From: JAWCQZ01 sp038869515 [NCBI: Halobacteria archaeon]
Lineage (GTDB): Archaea > Halobacteriota > Syntropharchaeia > JACQPP01
Length of the DNA stretch: 64,000 nucleotides
Direction of reading: 5' to 3'
NCBI GenBank assembly: GCA_038869515.1
Contig: JAWCQZ010000004.1
Span: 124,001 to 188,000 of the forward strand
Under the pieces are notes generated by a model. It was not told where the DNA came from. It did not search any database and was given only the letters and a program-made list of their open reading frames with translations. Made by a program: the position numbers and the translations under genes. Shown here one piece after another: positions 48,795 through 57,207 of this stretch; position 1 is the stretch's first letter; each line of letters opens with the position of its first letter.

Positions 48795-49958
48795 ATGGAG
48801 AGGCTCCGCATCGGCCACTTCACCTGGGAGGCCCAGTATGGCCTCAAGGTCGGCGGCATCACCCCCCACGTCACCGCGGTGGCCGAGGGGCTCGCGGCCC
48901 GGGGCCACGAAGTCCACGTCTTCACCCGCCGCGGGAACTTCCCGGAATACGACCTCATCCGGGGCGTCCACTACCAGCGCGTCCCCCATGATTACGACGG
49001 GAGCATCGTGGAGCAGATGGACCGGATGTGCCGGGCCATGGCCGAGCGGTTCTTCGCCGTCGAGGGGCGCTCGGGGGCGTTCGACCTGCTCCACTGCCAC
49101 GACTGGCACCCCGTCCTCGCCATGCCCGAGATCAAGGGCCGGCGCTCCCTGCCCTGGGTCTTCACCTATCACTCGACCGAATGGGGCCGGGCGGGAAACC
49201 TCCACCCGCGGGACGATATCGGGCGCGAAATCGCCCGCCGCGAATGGCTCGGGGCCTACGAGGCGAAGGAGGTCATCGTGACCTCCGCCAACCTGTGGGG
49301 CGAAATCCGCTCCCTTTACCAGGTCCCCGAAGCCAAGACCCACCTCGTCCCCAACGGAGCCGTCTCCCTGTGGAGGAAGGTGGACCCGGCCCGGGTCCGG
49401 AAGGAGGCGGGCATCCCCCCCGCGGCCCCCGTGGTCCTCTTCGTGGGGCGCATGACCCGCCAGAAGGGCCCGGACCTCCTGCTGGAGGCGGTCCCCCGGG
49501 TCCTGGCCCACCGGGGGGACGTCCGGTTCGTCTTCGCCGGCGCGGGGGACCTCCAGGGGCCCTGCGAGGCCCGCGCCCGGGAGCTGGGCGTCGCCGGGGC
49601 CTGCCGGTTCCTTGGCTACGTCACCGACGACCAGGTGGCGGACTGGATGAACGCCTGCGACCTCCTCGCGGTCCCCAGCCGCAACGAGCCCTTCGGCATC
49701 GTCGCCCTGGAGGCGTGGTCGTGCGGGAAGCCGGTCATCGGCACCGAAGCGGTGGACCTCATCCACAACTTCGTGGACGGCATCCGGGCCTACGTCCAGC
49801 CCGAGTCCATCGCGTGGTGCATCAACCAGGTCATCGGCAAGCCCGAGGTGATGCGGGAGATGGGGCGGAAAGGGCGTGCCAGGGTGGAGAAGGAGTACAA
49901 CTGGGAGGCGATTCTGGACCGGACCCTCGCCGTCTACCGCCGGGCGCGGGGCGGATAG
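48795..49958 (+). CDS. Glycosyltransferase family 4 (glycogen synthase-like)
   Basis: A 387-residue GT-B enzyme. The N-terminal domain has IGHFTWEAQYGLKVGGITPHVTAVAEGLAARGHEVHVFT, LLHCHDWHPVLAM and VFTYHSTEWGR. The C-terminal domain has VLFVGRMTRQKGPDLLLEAV, LGYVTDDQVADWMNACDLLAVPSRNEPFGIVALEAWSCGKPVIGTE with the E-x7-E motif. It transfers a sugar from a nucleotide donor, to glycogen or another glycan. Upstream (48633-48794) is a GC hairpin and no gene. Confidence 0.92.
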   Translation: MERLRIGHFTWEAQYGLKVGGITPHVTAVAEGLAARGHEVHVFTRRGNFPEYDLIRGVHYQRVPHDYDGSIVEQMDRMCRAMAERFFAVEGRSGAFDLLHCHDWHPVLAMPEIKGRRSLPWVFTYHSTEWGRAGNLHPRDDIGREIARREWLGAYEAKEVIVTSANLWGEIRSLYQVPEAKTHLVPNGAVSLWRKVDPARVRKEAGIPPAAPVVLFVGRMTRQKGPDLLLEAVPRVLAHRGDVRFVFAGAGDLQGPCEARARELGVAGACRFLGYVTDDQVADWMNACDLLAVPSRNEPFGIVALEAWSCGKPVIGTEAVDLIHNFVDGIRAYVQPESIAWCINQVIGKPEVMREMGRKGRARVEKEYNWEAILDRTLAVYRRARGG

Positions 49959-50000
49959 GCCGGCGCAGAACGCTTATCCTTCCCGGGGGCGATGCCGCCG

Positions 50001-50948
50001 ATGGCGGAGCCCGGGTTCGTCACGAGCCAGTTCAGCGACTTCCTGGTCCCGGCCGGCCTCGCGGTCGTGATGTTCGGCCTCGGCCTGGGCCTCACGGGGG
50101 CCGACTTCCGGCGCGTCCCCCGCGCGCCCCGGGCGGTGGCCCTCGGCCTCGCGGCGCAGGTGGTCGCCCTGCCGCTCCTCGCGGTCGGGGTCGCGCTCCT
50201 CTTCCACCGGGGCCTCGGCCTCGGGCCGGTGCTGGTCCAGGGGCTCCTCCTCGTCGCCTGCTGCCCGAGCGGAGCGGTCACCAACTTCTTCACCTACCTG
50301 GCGCGGGGCGACCTCGCCCTCTCCGTCACCCTGAACGGCGTCGTGAGCGTGGCGAGCGCCGTGACCACCCCGATCGCCTTCGTCGCCACCTCCGTCCTGG
50401 TCCTCGGCTCCGCCCCCGAGGTGGCCGTCTCCTTCACGGGGGTCGCGGGGGTGGTTCTCGCCCTCATCGTCGCGCCCATGCTCCTCGGGATGCTCCTCCG
50501 CAACCGCCGCCCCGGCCTGGCCCTCCGGGCCGAGAAGCCGTTCCGGCTCGGCGCCATGGCGTTCCTCGCCTTCATCGTCGCCGGGGTGATCTACGCGAAC
50601 CGCGAGAACTTCGCGCAGCTCATCCTCCTCTCCGGCGCGGCGGTCCTCGCCCTGAACATCCTGGCGTTCGGCTCCGGGTTCCTCCTGGCCCGCCTCGCAC
50701 GGCTGGGGGAGCCCGAAACCCGCGCCATCTCCATGGAGGTGGGCTTCCAGAACGGGGGCCTCGGCATCGCCCTCGCTCTCGGCCAGATGCAATCCCCCCC
50801 GATGGCCGTCGTCCCGGGCGTCTACAGCCTGCTGATGTTCTTCGTGGGCGGCATCGCCGCCTGGCTCTGGGCGCGCCGCCCCCTCCCCGCCGGGGGGCCG
50901 GGGGACCTCCGGGCCGCGGAGAGCACCACCACCTCCTCGAAGAAGTAG
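50001..50948 (+). CDS. BASS-family (bile acid:sodium symporter-like) transporter
   Basis: A 315-residue membrane protein with about nine or ten helices. LAVVMFGLGLGLTGADFRRVPRAPRAVALGLAAQVVALPLLAV, LLVACCPSGAVTNFFTYLARGDLALSVTLN and ISMEVGFQNGGLGIALAL are BASS signatures. It imports organic anions with sodium. An ATG at 49992 is possible; CGCTTATCC upstream better fits 50001. Its last 127 bases overlap, antisense, the methyltransferase gene. Confidence 0.92.
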   Translation: MAEPGFVTSQFSDFLVPAGLAVVMFGLGLGLTGADFRRVPRAPRAVALGLAAQVVALPLLAVGVALLFHRGLGLGPVLVQGLLLVACCPSGAVTNFFTYLARGDLALSVTLNGVVSVASAVTTPIAFVATSVLVLGSAPEVAVSFTGVAGVVLALIVAPMLLGMLLRNRRPGLALRAEKPFRLGAMAFLAFIVAGVIYANRENFAQLILLSGAAVLALNILAFGSGFLLARLARLGEPETRAISMEVGFQNGGLGIALALGQMQSPPMAVVPGVYSLLMFFVGGIAAWLWARRPLPAGGPGDLRAAESTTTSSKK

Positions 50949-51532
50949 CAGCGGCTCGCAGCCACCCGGGCCGCGAAGCCGGCGCCCTCCAGGGCCTCGA
51001 CCGTCCGCGCGTAGTCCGACAGGGTGGAGCCGATCATGTGGAGCCTGCCCCGGGACGCGAGGTGGGGCTCGAAGGTCTCCAGGAAGCGGTCAATGATTCT
51101 CCGCCCGTCGGGCCCGCCGTCCCAGGCGTGGAACCCGACGTTGCGCCACCGCTTCTGCGTCTCGTCGTAGAGCTCGAGGTATTCGGACCCCTCCCCCTGG
51201 GGCAGGTAGGGAGGATTGAAAACGATGAGGTCGAACGTCCCTTCGACGTTGCGGAAGAGGTCGCTCTGCACGACCCTCACGTTCCCGAAGCCGTTGCGGA
51301 GCGCGTTGGCCCGGGCCGCCTCGACCGCCACGGGGTCGTCGTCCGCCAGGAGGACCTCCCGGGCGCGCCGGGCCGCGAGGAGCCCCAGGACGCCCGAGCC
51401 GGCGCACATGTCGAGGACCCGCGCGCCGCGCGCCACTTTGAGCGTCTCCGCGAGCATGTCGGTGTCGTCGGAGGGGGAGTAGATGGACTCCGGGATTTCG
51501 AGGCGGAGGCCCTTGTAGCGGAGTTCGACCAT
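50822..51532 (-). CDS. HemK/Mtq2-like class I methyltransferase
   Basis: A 236-residue SAM-dependent enzyme. YSPSDDTDMLAETLKVARGARVLDMCAGSGVLGLLAARRA forms the SAM site and FDLIVFNPPYLPQ holds the NPPY motif for glutamine N-methylation. Archaeal homologues of Mtq2 methylate the GGQ glutamine of release factor aRF1. The final 40 residues (GPPAGRGRRAQSQAAMPP) overlap the BASS gene on the other strand and look like a read-through tail. Confidence 0.9.
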   Translation of the reverse strand: MVELRYKGLRLEIPESIYSPSDDTDMLAETLKVARGARVLDMCAGSGVLGLLAARRAREVLLADDDPVAVEAARANALRNGFGNVRVVQSDLFRNVEGTFDLIVFNPPYLPQGEGSEYLELYDETQKRWRNVGFHAWDGGPDGRRIIDRFLETFEPHLASRGRLHMIGSTLSDYARTVEALEGAGFAARVAASRCYFFEEVVVLSAARRSPGPPAGRGRRAQSQAAMPPTKNISRL

Positions 51533-52058
51533 CGACCCTCCTTCGGCTCCCGGGAAATAGAGTATGGCCGGGCCGGAACTCCGGCCTTCATTGCTGGCTT
51601 TCGCGAACTCCCGTCGGTAACCCTCGGCCCGGCGCTGTGCCCCCGCGGGGCATACGCGGGAATCATCGCAGGAATGCTCCGGCTGCTCCCGGGTACCGTT
51701 GCGGGGGTTGTTGCCCTCCCGTTGCCCCGGCCGTCACTGGAGGCTTCGCCACCTTTGGCCGGTCCTCGTGGAGGGCTGGGTGGGATATTGCCGGCCCAGG
51801 CAAAAAAGTGTTGCCGACGGGACGCGGACCATACCGGAGGGGACCGCGCGGGGCCTCATCCTTTCCATGCCACGCGCGCCGAACGGCGCGCAGGAGCGAT
51901 GCCCCGCGCGACGGGGCATGAGGAGCGCGAGTGGAGCGGCAACAATGGCCGGTCCTCGTGGAGGGCTCGATGACGATGGGATGCCCGCGGGCAAAAAGGC
52001 GACGCGGGGGGAGGCCCGGCCCGACATCTTTTATATCCCCCTCCCCTACGGCACCCCC
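51533..52058. other. Non-coding region with 22-bp direct repeats and strong hairpins
   Basis: No convincing gene. TGGCCGGTCCTCGTGGAGGG begins a 22-bp unit found at 51756-51777 and exactly again at 51946-51967. Between them are hairpins GCGCGCCG-AA-CGGCGCGC (51872-51890) and ATGCCCCG-CGCGA-CGGGGCAT (51899-51919), followed by ACA. It could encode a structured RNA or be a small inserted element. The TATA-like CTTTTATATC at 52028-52037 belongs to the GTPase gene. Confidence 0.5.
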
Positions 52059-53117
52059 ATGCGAAACGTCAACGTCGCCGTGGTCGGGGCCTTCCGCTCC
52101 GGCAAGTCGGCGCTGGTGGAGAAACTCCAGCAGCGGAAGGGGATGTCCTCCGACATCGCCCTCTACTCCTACAAGTCGGGCGACGCCGTCGTGACGCTCG
52201 TGGACGTCCCCGGCGACGCGGACAAGATGGGCCCCCTGATGAACGCCCTCCACATGGCGGACGCCGTCCTCATCTGCGTCTCCGCGGAGAGGGGCATCGA
52301 GGTCCAGACCGGGGAGGCGCTCATCGGCGCGACCGCCGCGGGGGTGCGGCACGCCGCGGTCGCCATCACCAAGTCCGACTCCTCCACCTTCGGCGACCTC
52401 GAGAAACTCAAGGCGCGGGTCGCTGCGCTCCTCAAGGGCGGCCCCTTCGCGGGGGCGCCCCTCTTCGAGACCTCCGCCGTGGCCGATGTCGGCGTCGCGG
52501 AGGTCGCCGCCCACCTCGCCTCCCTGAGCGTCCCGCGGTCGAAGGAGGGGACCTTCAAGATGGGGGCGGACCACGCCATCGAGCCCAGGGCGGGCTTCAC
52601 CGTGGTCACCGGGACCGTGAAGCGGGGCGCCCTCCACCCCCGGGACGTGGTGACCCTCCTGCCCTGGGACAGGGAGATGGTGGTCCAGTCCATCCAGGTC
52701 CACAACGAGGACGTGCCGGAGGTCGTCGCGGGGGACCGCATCGCGGTCGGCTTCAAGGGAATCCACTACCACGACATCGCCCGCGGCGACACCCTCTGCG
52801 GCGCCGGCAGCCCGGTCCAGAAGGTGAAGGCGTTCCGGGTGGCCCTCACGGTGGATTCGTTCTACAAGGAGCCGATCGCACTCGAGCAGAGGCTCCACCT
52901 CGCGGCGGGGCTCCAGTTCCACCCCGTCGTCGTGAAAAAAATCACGAAGAACGGCGCGGAGGCCGCCGACGCCAGGGCCGGGGAGGCCTGCGCGCTCGAA
53001 GTGGAGGTGGAGCGGGTCTCCATGGCCGTCGAGCCCGGGGAGTCCTGCATCGTCACCCGGCCGGAGTTGCCGGGGCGGATGAGCCGGATTTGCGGAGCCG
53101 GGTCGGTCGAGCTCTGA
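52059..53117 (+). CDS. SelB-like/EF-Tu-like translational GTPase paralogue
   Basis: A 352-residue GTPase. G1 is VGAFRSGKSALVEKL, the G3 region DVPGDADKMGPLM (Asp in place of the catalytic His of DxPGH), and G4 AITKSDSS, followed by EF-Tu-like domains 2 and 3 (FTVVTGTVKRGALHPRDVVTLLP, GDRIAVGFKGI, CIVTRPELPGRMSRICGAGSVEL). The short G domain and lost His resemble archaeal SelB-like proteins of unknown function. A TATA-like box at 52028-52037 fits a leaderless start. Confidence 0.82.
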   Translation: MRNVNVAVVGAFRSGKSALVEKLQQRKGMSSDIALYSYKSGDAVVTLVDVPGDADKMGPLMNALHMADAVLICVSAERGIEVQTGEALIGATAAGVRHAAVAITKSDSSTFGDLEKLKARVAALLKGGPFAGAPLFETSAVADVGVAEVAAHLASLSVPRSKEGTFKMGADHAIEPRAGFTVVTGTVKRGALHPRDVVTLLPWDREMVVQSIQVHNEDVPEVVAGDRIAVGFKGIHYHDIARGDTLCGAGSPVQKVKAFRVALTVDSFYKEPIALEQRLHLAAGLQFHPVVVKKITKNGAEAADARAGEACALEVEVERVSMAVEPGESCIVTRPELPGRMSRICGAGSVEL

Positions 53118-53122
53118 CCGGC

Positions 53123-53758
53123 GTGGAAAAACAGGCGCCCGCGGCCGCGAAGCTCTTCCGGACGTTCCTCTGGTTCCGCAGGAACAAAACCGCGGCCCTC
53201 CTGATTCTCCTGACGAATGTCGGAGGAGTCCTTTTCGGCTTCTACTACTACGCCCCCCAGTTCGCCGACACCCCTCCCCCCCTCTGGCTCTGGGTCCCCG
53301 ACAGCCCCCTGGCGGTGGGGCTCTTCGCCGCCGTCCTTTGGTTGGACCGGAGAGGCGAAAAAAGCCCTCTGCTTGAGACCCTCGCTTTCATCGGCCTCGT
53401 CAAGGTCGGCCTCTGGACCGCATTCGTCCTGAAGTTCCACGCCGACGCCTTCTACGCCCCCGACCGGGCCGCGCTGAGCGAGGCGCTCTACTGGCTCCAC
53501 CTCGGCATGGTGGCCGAGGCGTTCCTCCTCCGCCCCTCGCCCCGCGCGCTGCCGTGGGCCCTCGGGTGGTATCTCCTCGACTGGGCCCTCGACTACGGCC
53601 TTGGAATCCATCCCCGCATCCCGGCGCGGGACATCGGATTTGTGCGGGACGTGACGCTCCTCCTGCTCCTCGGGAGCGCGGCCTGCGCCTGCGCATGGAG
53701 GCCCGGGGGGGCCGGGCAAGCGGACCCGGCGGGGCGCCGGGGCGGCGGAGCAGGATGA
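53123..53758 (+). CDS. DUF1405-family membrane protein
   Basis: A 211-residue protein with six hydrophobic segments. LILLTNVGGVLFGFYYYAPQFADTPPPLWLWVPDSPLAVGLFAAVLW is the DUF1405 signature, followed by WYLLDWALDYGLGIHPRIP. The GTG at 53123 follows the GTPase stop by 5 bases, so the two are co-transcribed. Function unknown. Confidence 0.83.
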   Translation: MEKQAPAAAKLFRTFLWFRRNKTAALLILLTNVGGVLFGFYYYAPQFADTPPPLWLWVPDSPLAVGLFAAVLWLDRRGEKSPLLETLAFIGLVKVGLWTAFVLKFHADAFYAPDRAALSEALYWLHLGMVAEAFLLRPSPRALPWALGWYLLDWALDYGLGIHPRIPARDIGFVRDVTLLLLLGSAACACAWRPGGAGQADPAGRRGGGAG

Positions 53759-53830
53759 GCCGCGCCCCCGGTGCGACCCTTCCCGCCTGCGGCCGAGAAA
53801 GACTATATGCGCCCCCGTGCCCCGGTCCCA

Positions 53831-54292
53831 ATGGCCCCTCCGAGCCACTCCCGCCTCGCCTCGGTTCCGCGCGTCGGCGGGGCGCCGGGAACGGCGGAGC
53901 GCCTCTACCACCACTACGAACTCCTCCAGGCCACCCACCCCGGCCCCCTCCTCGACCGGCTCTACCTGCGGCTCGCCAGGCCGGTGGGCGTGGTGGCGCC
54001 GCCGCGCCCCCGCTCCTCGGTCGAGGTGCCAAACTTCGACCAGGTCCCGCTCGACTCGCTCGACGAGGCTGTCCGGAGCGCGATGCGAACGACGGCCGGC
54101 ATCGAGGCTCTCGAGGCGTTCGCCCGCACCGCCGGGAAACCCGGGGACCACATCTCCATCGTCCGGAGGGCGGTGGCGCTGCGCGCGGCGGGGAAACTGA
54201 CGCGGGAGGTCGGGGCGCTCGCCTACTCCATCTACCTGCGCGAGAAGAAGCGGCGGCCGGAACTGGAGAAGCTGGTTGCCTGGCTTCTATAG
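53831..54292 (+). CDS. Uncharacterised soluble protein (153 aa)
   Basis: Starts MAPPSHSRLASVPRVGGAPG and continues with ERLYHHYELLQATHPGPLLDRLYLRL, VEVPNFDQVPLDSLDEAVRSAMRTTAGIEALEAFART and a helical C-terminus (LAYSIYLREKKRRPELEKLVAWLL). A TATA-like GACTATATG (53800-53808) lies about 27 bases before this ATG, so the longer starts at 53771 and 53807 are not used. No family recognised. Confidence 0.62.
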   Translation: MAPPSHSRLASVPRVGGAPGTAERLYHHYELLQATHPGPLLDRLYLRLARPVGVVAPPRPRSSVEVPNFDQVPLDSLDEAVRSAMRTTAGIEALEAFARTAGKPGDHISIVRRAVALRAAGKLTREVGALAYSIYLREKKRRPELEKLVAWLL

Positions 54293-54300
54293 TCATTGTA

Positions 54301-54416
54301 TCAGGAAATTGTAGCGCAGAACCCTGCCCTCCGCTCGCGCTTCGCGCTCGCTTCGGGCGGGTTCCGCGAGTGGAGACCCCCGGGACCCCGTGTGCGGGGG
54401 AGGCCCCGGGGGGTCA
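54301..54416. repeat. Bipartite palindromic repeat, copy 4
   Basis: GGAAATTGTAGCGCAGAACC opens a palindrome to GGGCGGGTTCCGCG (54367), followed by a second hairpin (GACCCCCGGGACC to GGCCCCGGGGGG). It closely matches copy 3. It lies between convergent genes and reaches the stop of the phosphodiesterase gene. Confidence 0.75.
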
Positions 54417-55961
54417 GCCCAAGTATCCCAGCCTTCTCAACCTCTCCAGCACCGCCGGGTGGTCCGCCTGCGCCACCGGCGCGGGAGCTGCGGGAGCCGG
54501 GGGAGCGGCCTCTCCCTCCCCTGCCAGCGGTCTCCCCTCCATCTCCCCCGGCACCCCGAGCCCCAGCAGACGCAGAATCGTCGGCGCGCAGTCGCGCAGG
54601 TCGGCCGCAACGCTCCCCCGGCCGATTCCGGGTCCCGCGAGCGCCACCACCCCCTCCATCGAGTGGCTCGACCGGATGCCGAAGGGGCGCGCCAGCGGCC
54701 GCGACGACGCGAACTCGAACCTCCCGAACCCCACGGTCGCCATCTCCTCGGTGAGGAAGAGGAGGTCGGGCCCGTCCCTCGCTCTCGGACCCGAGTAGAT
54801 GTCGCGCCCCCGGTGCACCTCGGTGACCAGCGGGCGAGGGGCCTCGGGGTCCCGCATCAGCCAGAGCCCCGCCTCGACGCGGGCCAGAACCTCCTCCGCA
54901 TCCTCATCCCTCACCGTGCCTCGCGGTTCGCGCCCCTTGCGGTTCAGATAGACCTGCCCGCCGTAGCCCACGGAGTAGGCAAGGGTCCTCTCCCACTCCA
55001 CGTCCCGGAAGGAGATGAAGAGGCGCGAGAGGAGTCCCCGCTCCCTCTCCGGAGGCAGGAGCCGCCGCAGGCCGCCGAGACCGCCCCGCAGCAGCAGCCG
55101 GTAGGCCGCCTCGGGGGTGAGCCCCGCGCGCGAGAGGCCCGCCTTCAGGGCCGTTCCCGCCCCCCCGCGGAGCCGGAGGAGCCCCCGCTCCCGGAGCCAG
55201 GGATTGAGGTGGAGGAACCACCGGAGGGGCGCTGCGCCGTGGTCGGAGGCGACCATGACGCGGGTCCCCGATGGCGCTTGCCCCAGGATTTCGCCGACGG
55301 CCCCGTCGAGGGCGCGGTAGACCGGGAGCATCCGCCCCGCGTCGCCGTAGCAGGCGTGGTGGGTCTCGTCGGGCGCTTCGAAGTGGACCATGGCGAAGCG
55401 CCAGCCGGGAGTCGCGCCGAGCGCGAGCCGCAGCGCCCGCGCCCGCGCGCTGATGACGCGGATTTGCTCCTCTGCGAACCGGTCCAGATTTCCCGGGGCG
55501 GCGACCTCGGTCGCGTGGAGCGGGTAGTCCCCCAGGCTCCGCGCGAACTCCGGCGGCGAGGTGAACTCCGACCCGGGCCAAGCGGGCCAGCCCGAGACCA
55601 CGACTCCGTTGACCGGGGGCGGGGGCCACGACATCGGCACGTTGACCCACGCCTGGGGGACGCCCGCGGCGGCCAGGAGGTCCCAGAGGGCGGGGACCGC
55701 GAGGTGGCCCCGGTGGACCGGCTCGATGTCGTAGGAGCCGGGCTTGCGCTTGAAGTGGTCAAATATGCCATGCGCACCGGGATTTCGCCCGGTGAGAAAG
55801 GTGGACCACGCGGGGGGTGTGATGGGGAGGAGGGTGGAGCGGAGGGGGCCGGAGAGGCCCGACTCGACCAGGCCGCGGAGATTCGGGAGTTCCGGGAGGA
55901 GGGGGCGGAGGATGGACCAGTCGGCGCCGTCGAGGCCGAGGACGAGGACGCGGCCCTCCAT
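54414..55961 (-). CDS. Alkaline phosphatase-superfamily phosphodiesterase/nucleotide pyrophosphatase
   Basis: A 515-residue enzyme. VLVLGLDGADW has the metal Asp, LPITPPAWSTFLTGRNPGAHGIFDHF holds the nucleophile Thr/Ser region, FAMVHFEAPDETHHACYG and MVASDHGAAPLRWFLHLN give the metal Asp/His sites, and SSHSMEGVVALAGPGI is the last. It probably hydrolyses phosphodiesters or transfers phospho-groups. The C-terminal 40 residues are Ala/Pro-rich. No signal peptide is seen. Confidence 0.88.
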   Translation of the reverse strand: MEGRVLVLGLDGADWSILRPLLPELPNLRGLVESGLSGPLRSTLLPITPPAWSTFLTGRNPGAHGIFDHFKRKPGSYDIEPVHRGHLAVPALWDLLAAAGVPQAWVNVPMSWPPPPVNGVVVSGWPAWPGSEFTSPPEFARSLGDYPLHATEVAAPGNLDRFAEEQIRVISARARALRLALGATPGWRFAMVHFEAPDETHHACYGDAGRMLPVYRALDGAVGEILGQAPSGTRVMVASDHGAAPLRWFLHLNPWLRERGLLRLRGGAGTALKAGLSRAGLTPEAAYRLLLRGGLGGLRRLLPPERERGLLSRLFISFRDVEWERTLAYSVGYGGQVYLNRKGREPRGTVRDEDAEEVLARVEAGLWLMRDPEAPRPLVTEVHRGRDIYSGPRARDGPDLLFLTEEMATVGFGRFEFASSRPLARPFGIRSSHSMEGVVALAGPGIGRGSVAADLRDCAPTILRLLGLGVPGEMEGRPLAGEGEAAPPAPAAPAPVAQADHPAVLERLRRLGYLG

Positions 55962-56055
55962 GTCCCTACTGGGGGGCGGGCCTACATAGAGTATGGCCGC
56001 CCGCCGGGGCGCGGGGCCCGAAGCCTATTAGCCCGCCCGGGAGGCTCCCCGGCCC

Positions 56056-57207
56056 ATGGACCCCCCGGCCCGGCCCCCGAGGGGCTGGACGCGGCCCTGC
56101 CTCTGGGCCGTCGCCGCCTGCCTCTTTCTCTCCCTCGCGGGCCTCCACTACGACGTCGGGCGCCACCTCGTTTCCCCGCGGGACGCGTTCTGGAGCCCGA
56201 CCCACCTCCTCATCTACGTCCCGCTGCTCTCCGCCGAGGCCGTGACCCTCGCCTGCCTCTTCACGTTCCTCCGCCGGCCGGAGGGCGCGGGCGACGGCCC
56301 GGGACCCGGGGTCCGCCTCTCCTTCCTGGCCCGCCCCGTCCCCGTGCCCCTCCTGTTCATCGCCGTCGGCCTCTTCCTGGTCCCCCTCGGGGGGCTCTTC
56401 GACCAGTGGTGGCACGCCAACCTCGGCGAGCGGGAGACGCTCTACAGCCTCTCCCACATCTTCACCATCATGGGGGGCGCCATGGCGGGCCTCGGAGTCC
56501 TCCTCGCGATGGGGCGCGCCCCGGGCGGGGAGAGCGATGCCTTCATCCCCCTCGCCTTCGGCGGGTTCCTCGTGCTGGCCGGGCTGATGACGGGCCCCTT
56601 CGACTACGCGGGCTCGGAGGCGGACTACGACTGGTTCCTGGAGCACCGCGCCCCCGGGGGCGACCCGACGCTCAACCGGTTCGAGACCTCCCGGGCGTGG
56701 GGCCTCCACCGCCAGAACGGGCTCCTCTTCCCCCCCGTCGCGGCGGCCGCCACGCTCCCCCTCCTCGCCCTCCTCCGGCGGACCTCCTCCCGGCGGTGGG
56801 CGGCGACCGAGGCGGCGCTCTTCTACACCGCCGCCCGGGCCCTCCTCGCCTTCGCCCTCTCTCCCGGGACCGACCGGTGGCCATTTCTGGCCCCGCCGCT
56901 GCCGGTTGTTGTCCCGGCCCTGCTCGCGGACCTCTCCGCCCGGCGGAAGCGCGGGCCGGCGGCGACGGGCGGCGCCGCGGGCTTCGCTTTCGGCCTCGCC
57001 CTGGCCGCGACGACCGGCGCGTGGCACCCCCTCGGGCTGGCGGGGGCGGCGGCCGCGGGGGCCGCCGGGACGTGGGCCGCGCGGCCCGTGGCGGCCCTCC
57101 TGGCCGGGGTCACCCCGAGGCAGGCGGTCGGGCTGGTGCTGCTCCTCGGAGCGGCGGTCCCCCTCGCCCTCGGGATGTTCGACCTGAAGGTGCGGGGGCT
57201 GGTTTAG
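56056..57207 (+). CDS. Polytopic membrane protein of unknown function
   Basis: A 383-residue protein with about ten hydrophobic segments. YDVGRHLVSPRDAFWSPTHLLIYVPLLSAEAVTLACL and GLFDQWWHANLGERETLYSLSHIFTIMGGAMAGLGVLL include conserved-looking His residues, hinting at metal or haem contact as in some oxidase-like proteins. A TATA-like CCTATTAG sits about 27 bases before the ATG. The 3' end overlaps the next gene by 4 bases, antisense. Confidence 0.7.
   Translation: MDPPARPPRGWTRPCLWAVAACLFLSLAGLHYDVGRHLVSPRDAFWSPTHLLIYVPLLSAEAVTLACLFTFLRRPEGAGDGPGPGVRLSFLARPVPVPLLFIAVGLFLVPLGGLFDQWWHANLGERETLYSLSHIFTIMGGAMAGLGVLLAMGRAPGGESDAFIPLAFGGFLVLAGLMTGPFDYAGSEADYDWFLEHRAPGGDPTLNRFETSRAWGLHRQNGLLFPPVAAAATLPLLALLRRTSSRRWAATEAALFYTAARALLAFALSPGTDRWPFLAPPLPVVVPALLADLSARRKRGPAATGGAAGFAFGLALAATTGAWHPLGLAGAAAAGAAGTWAARPVAALLAGVTPRQAVGLVLLLGAAVPLALGMFDLKVRGLV

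Noticed and set aside
49028-51973. A 981-residue plus-strand frame
   Set aside because: Out-of-frame shadow of the glycosyltransferase and BASS genes.
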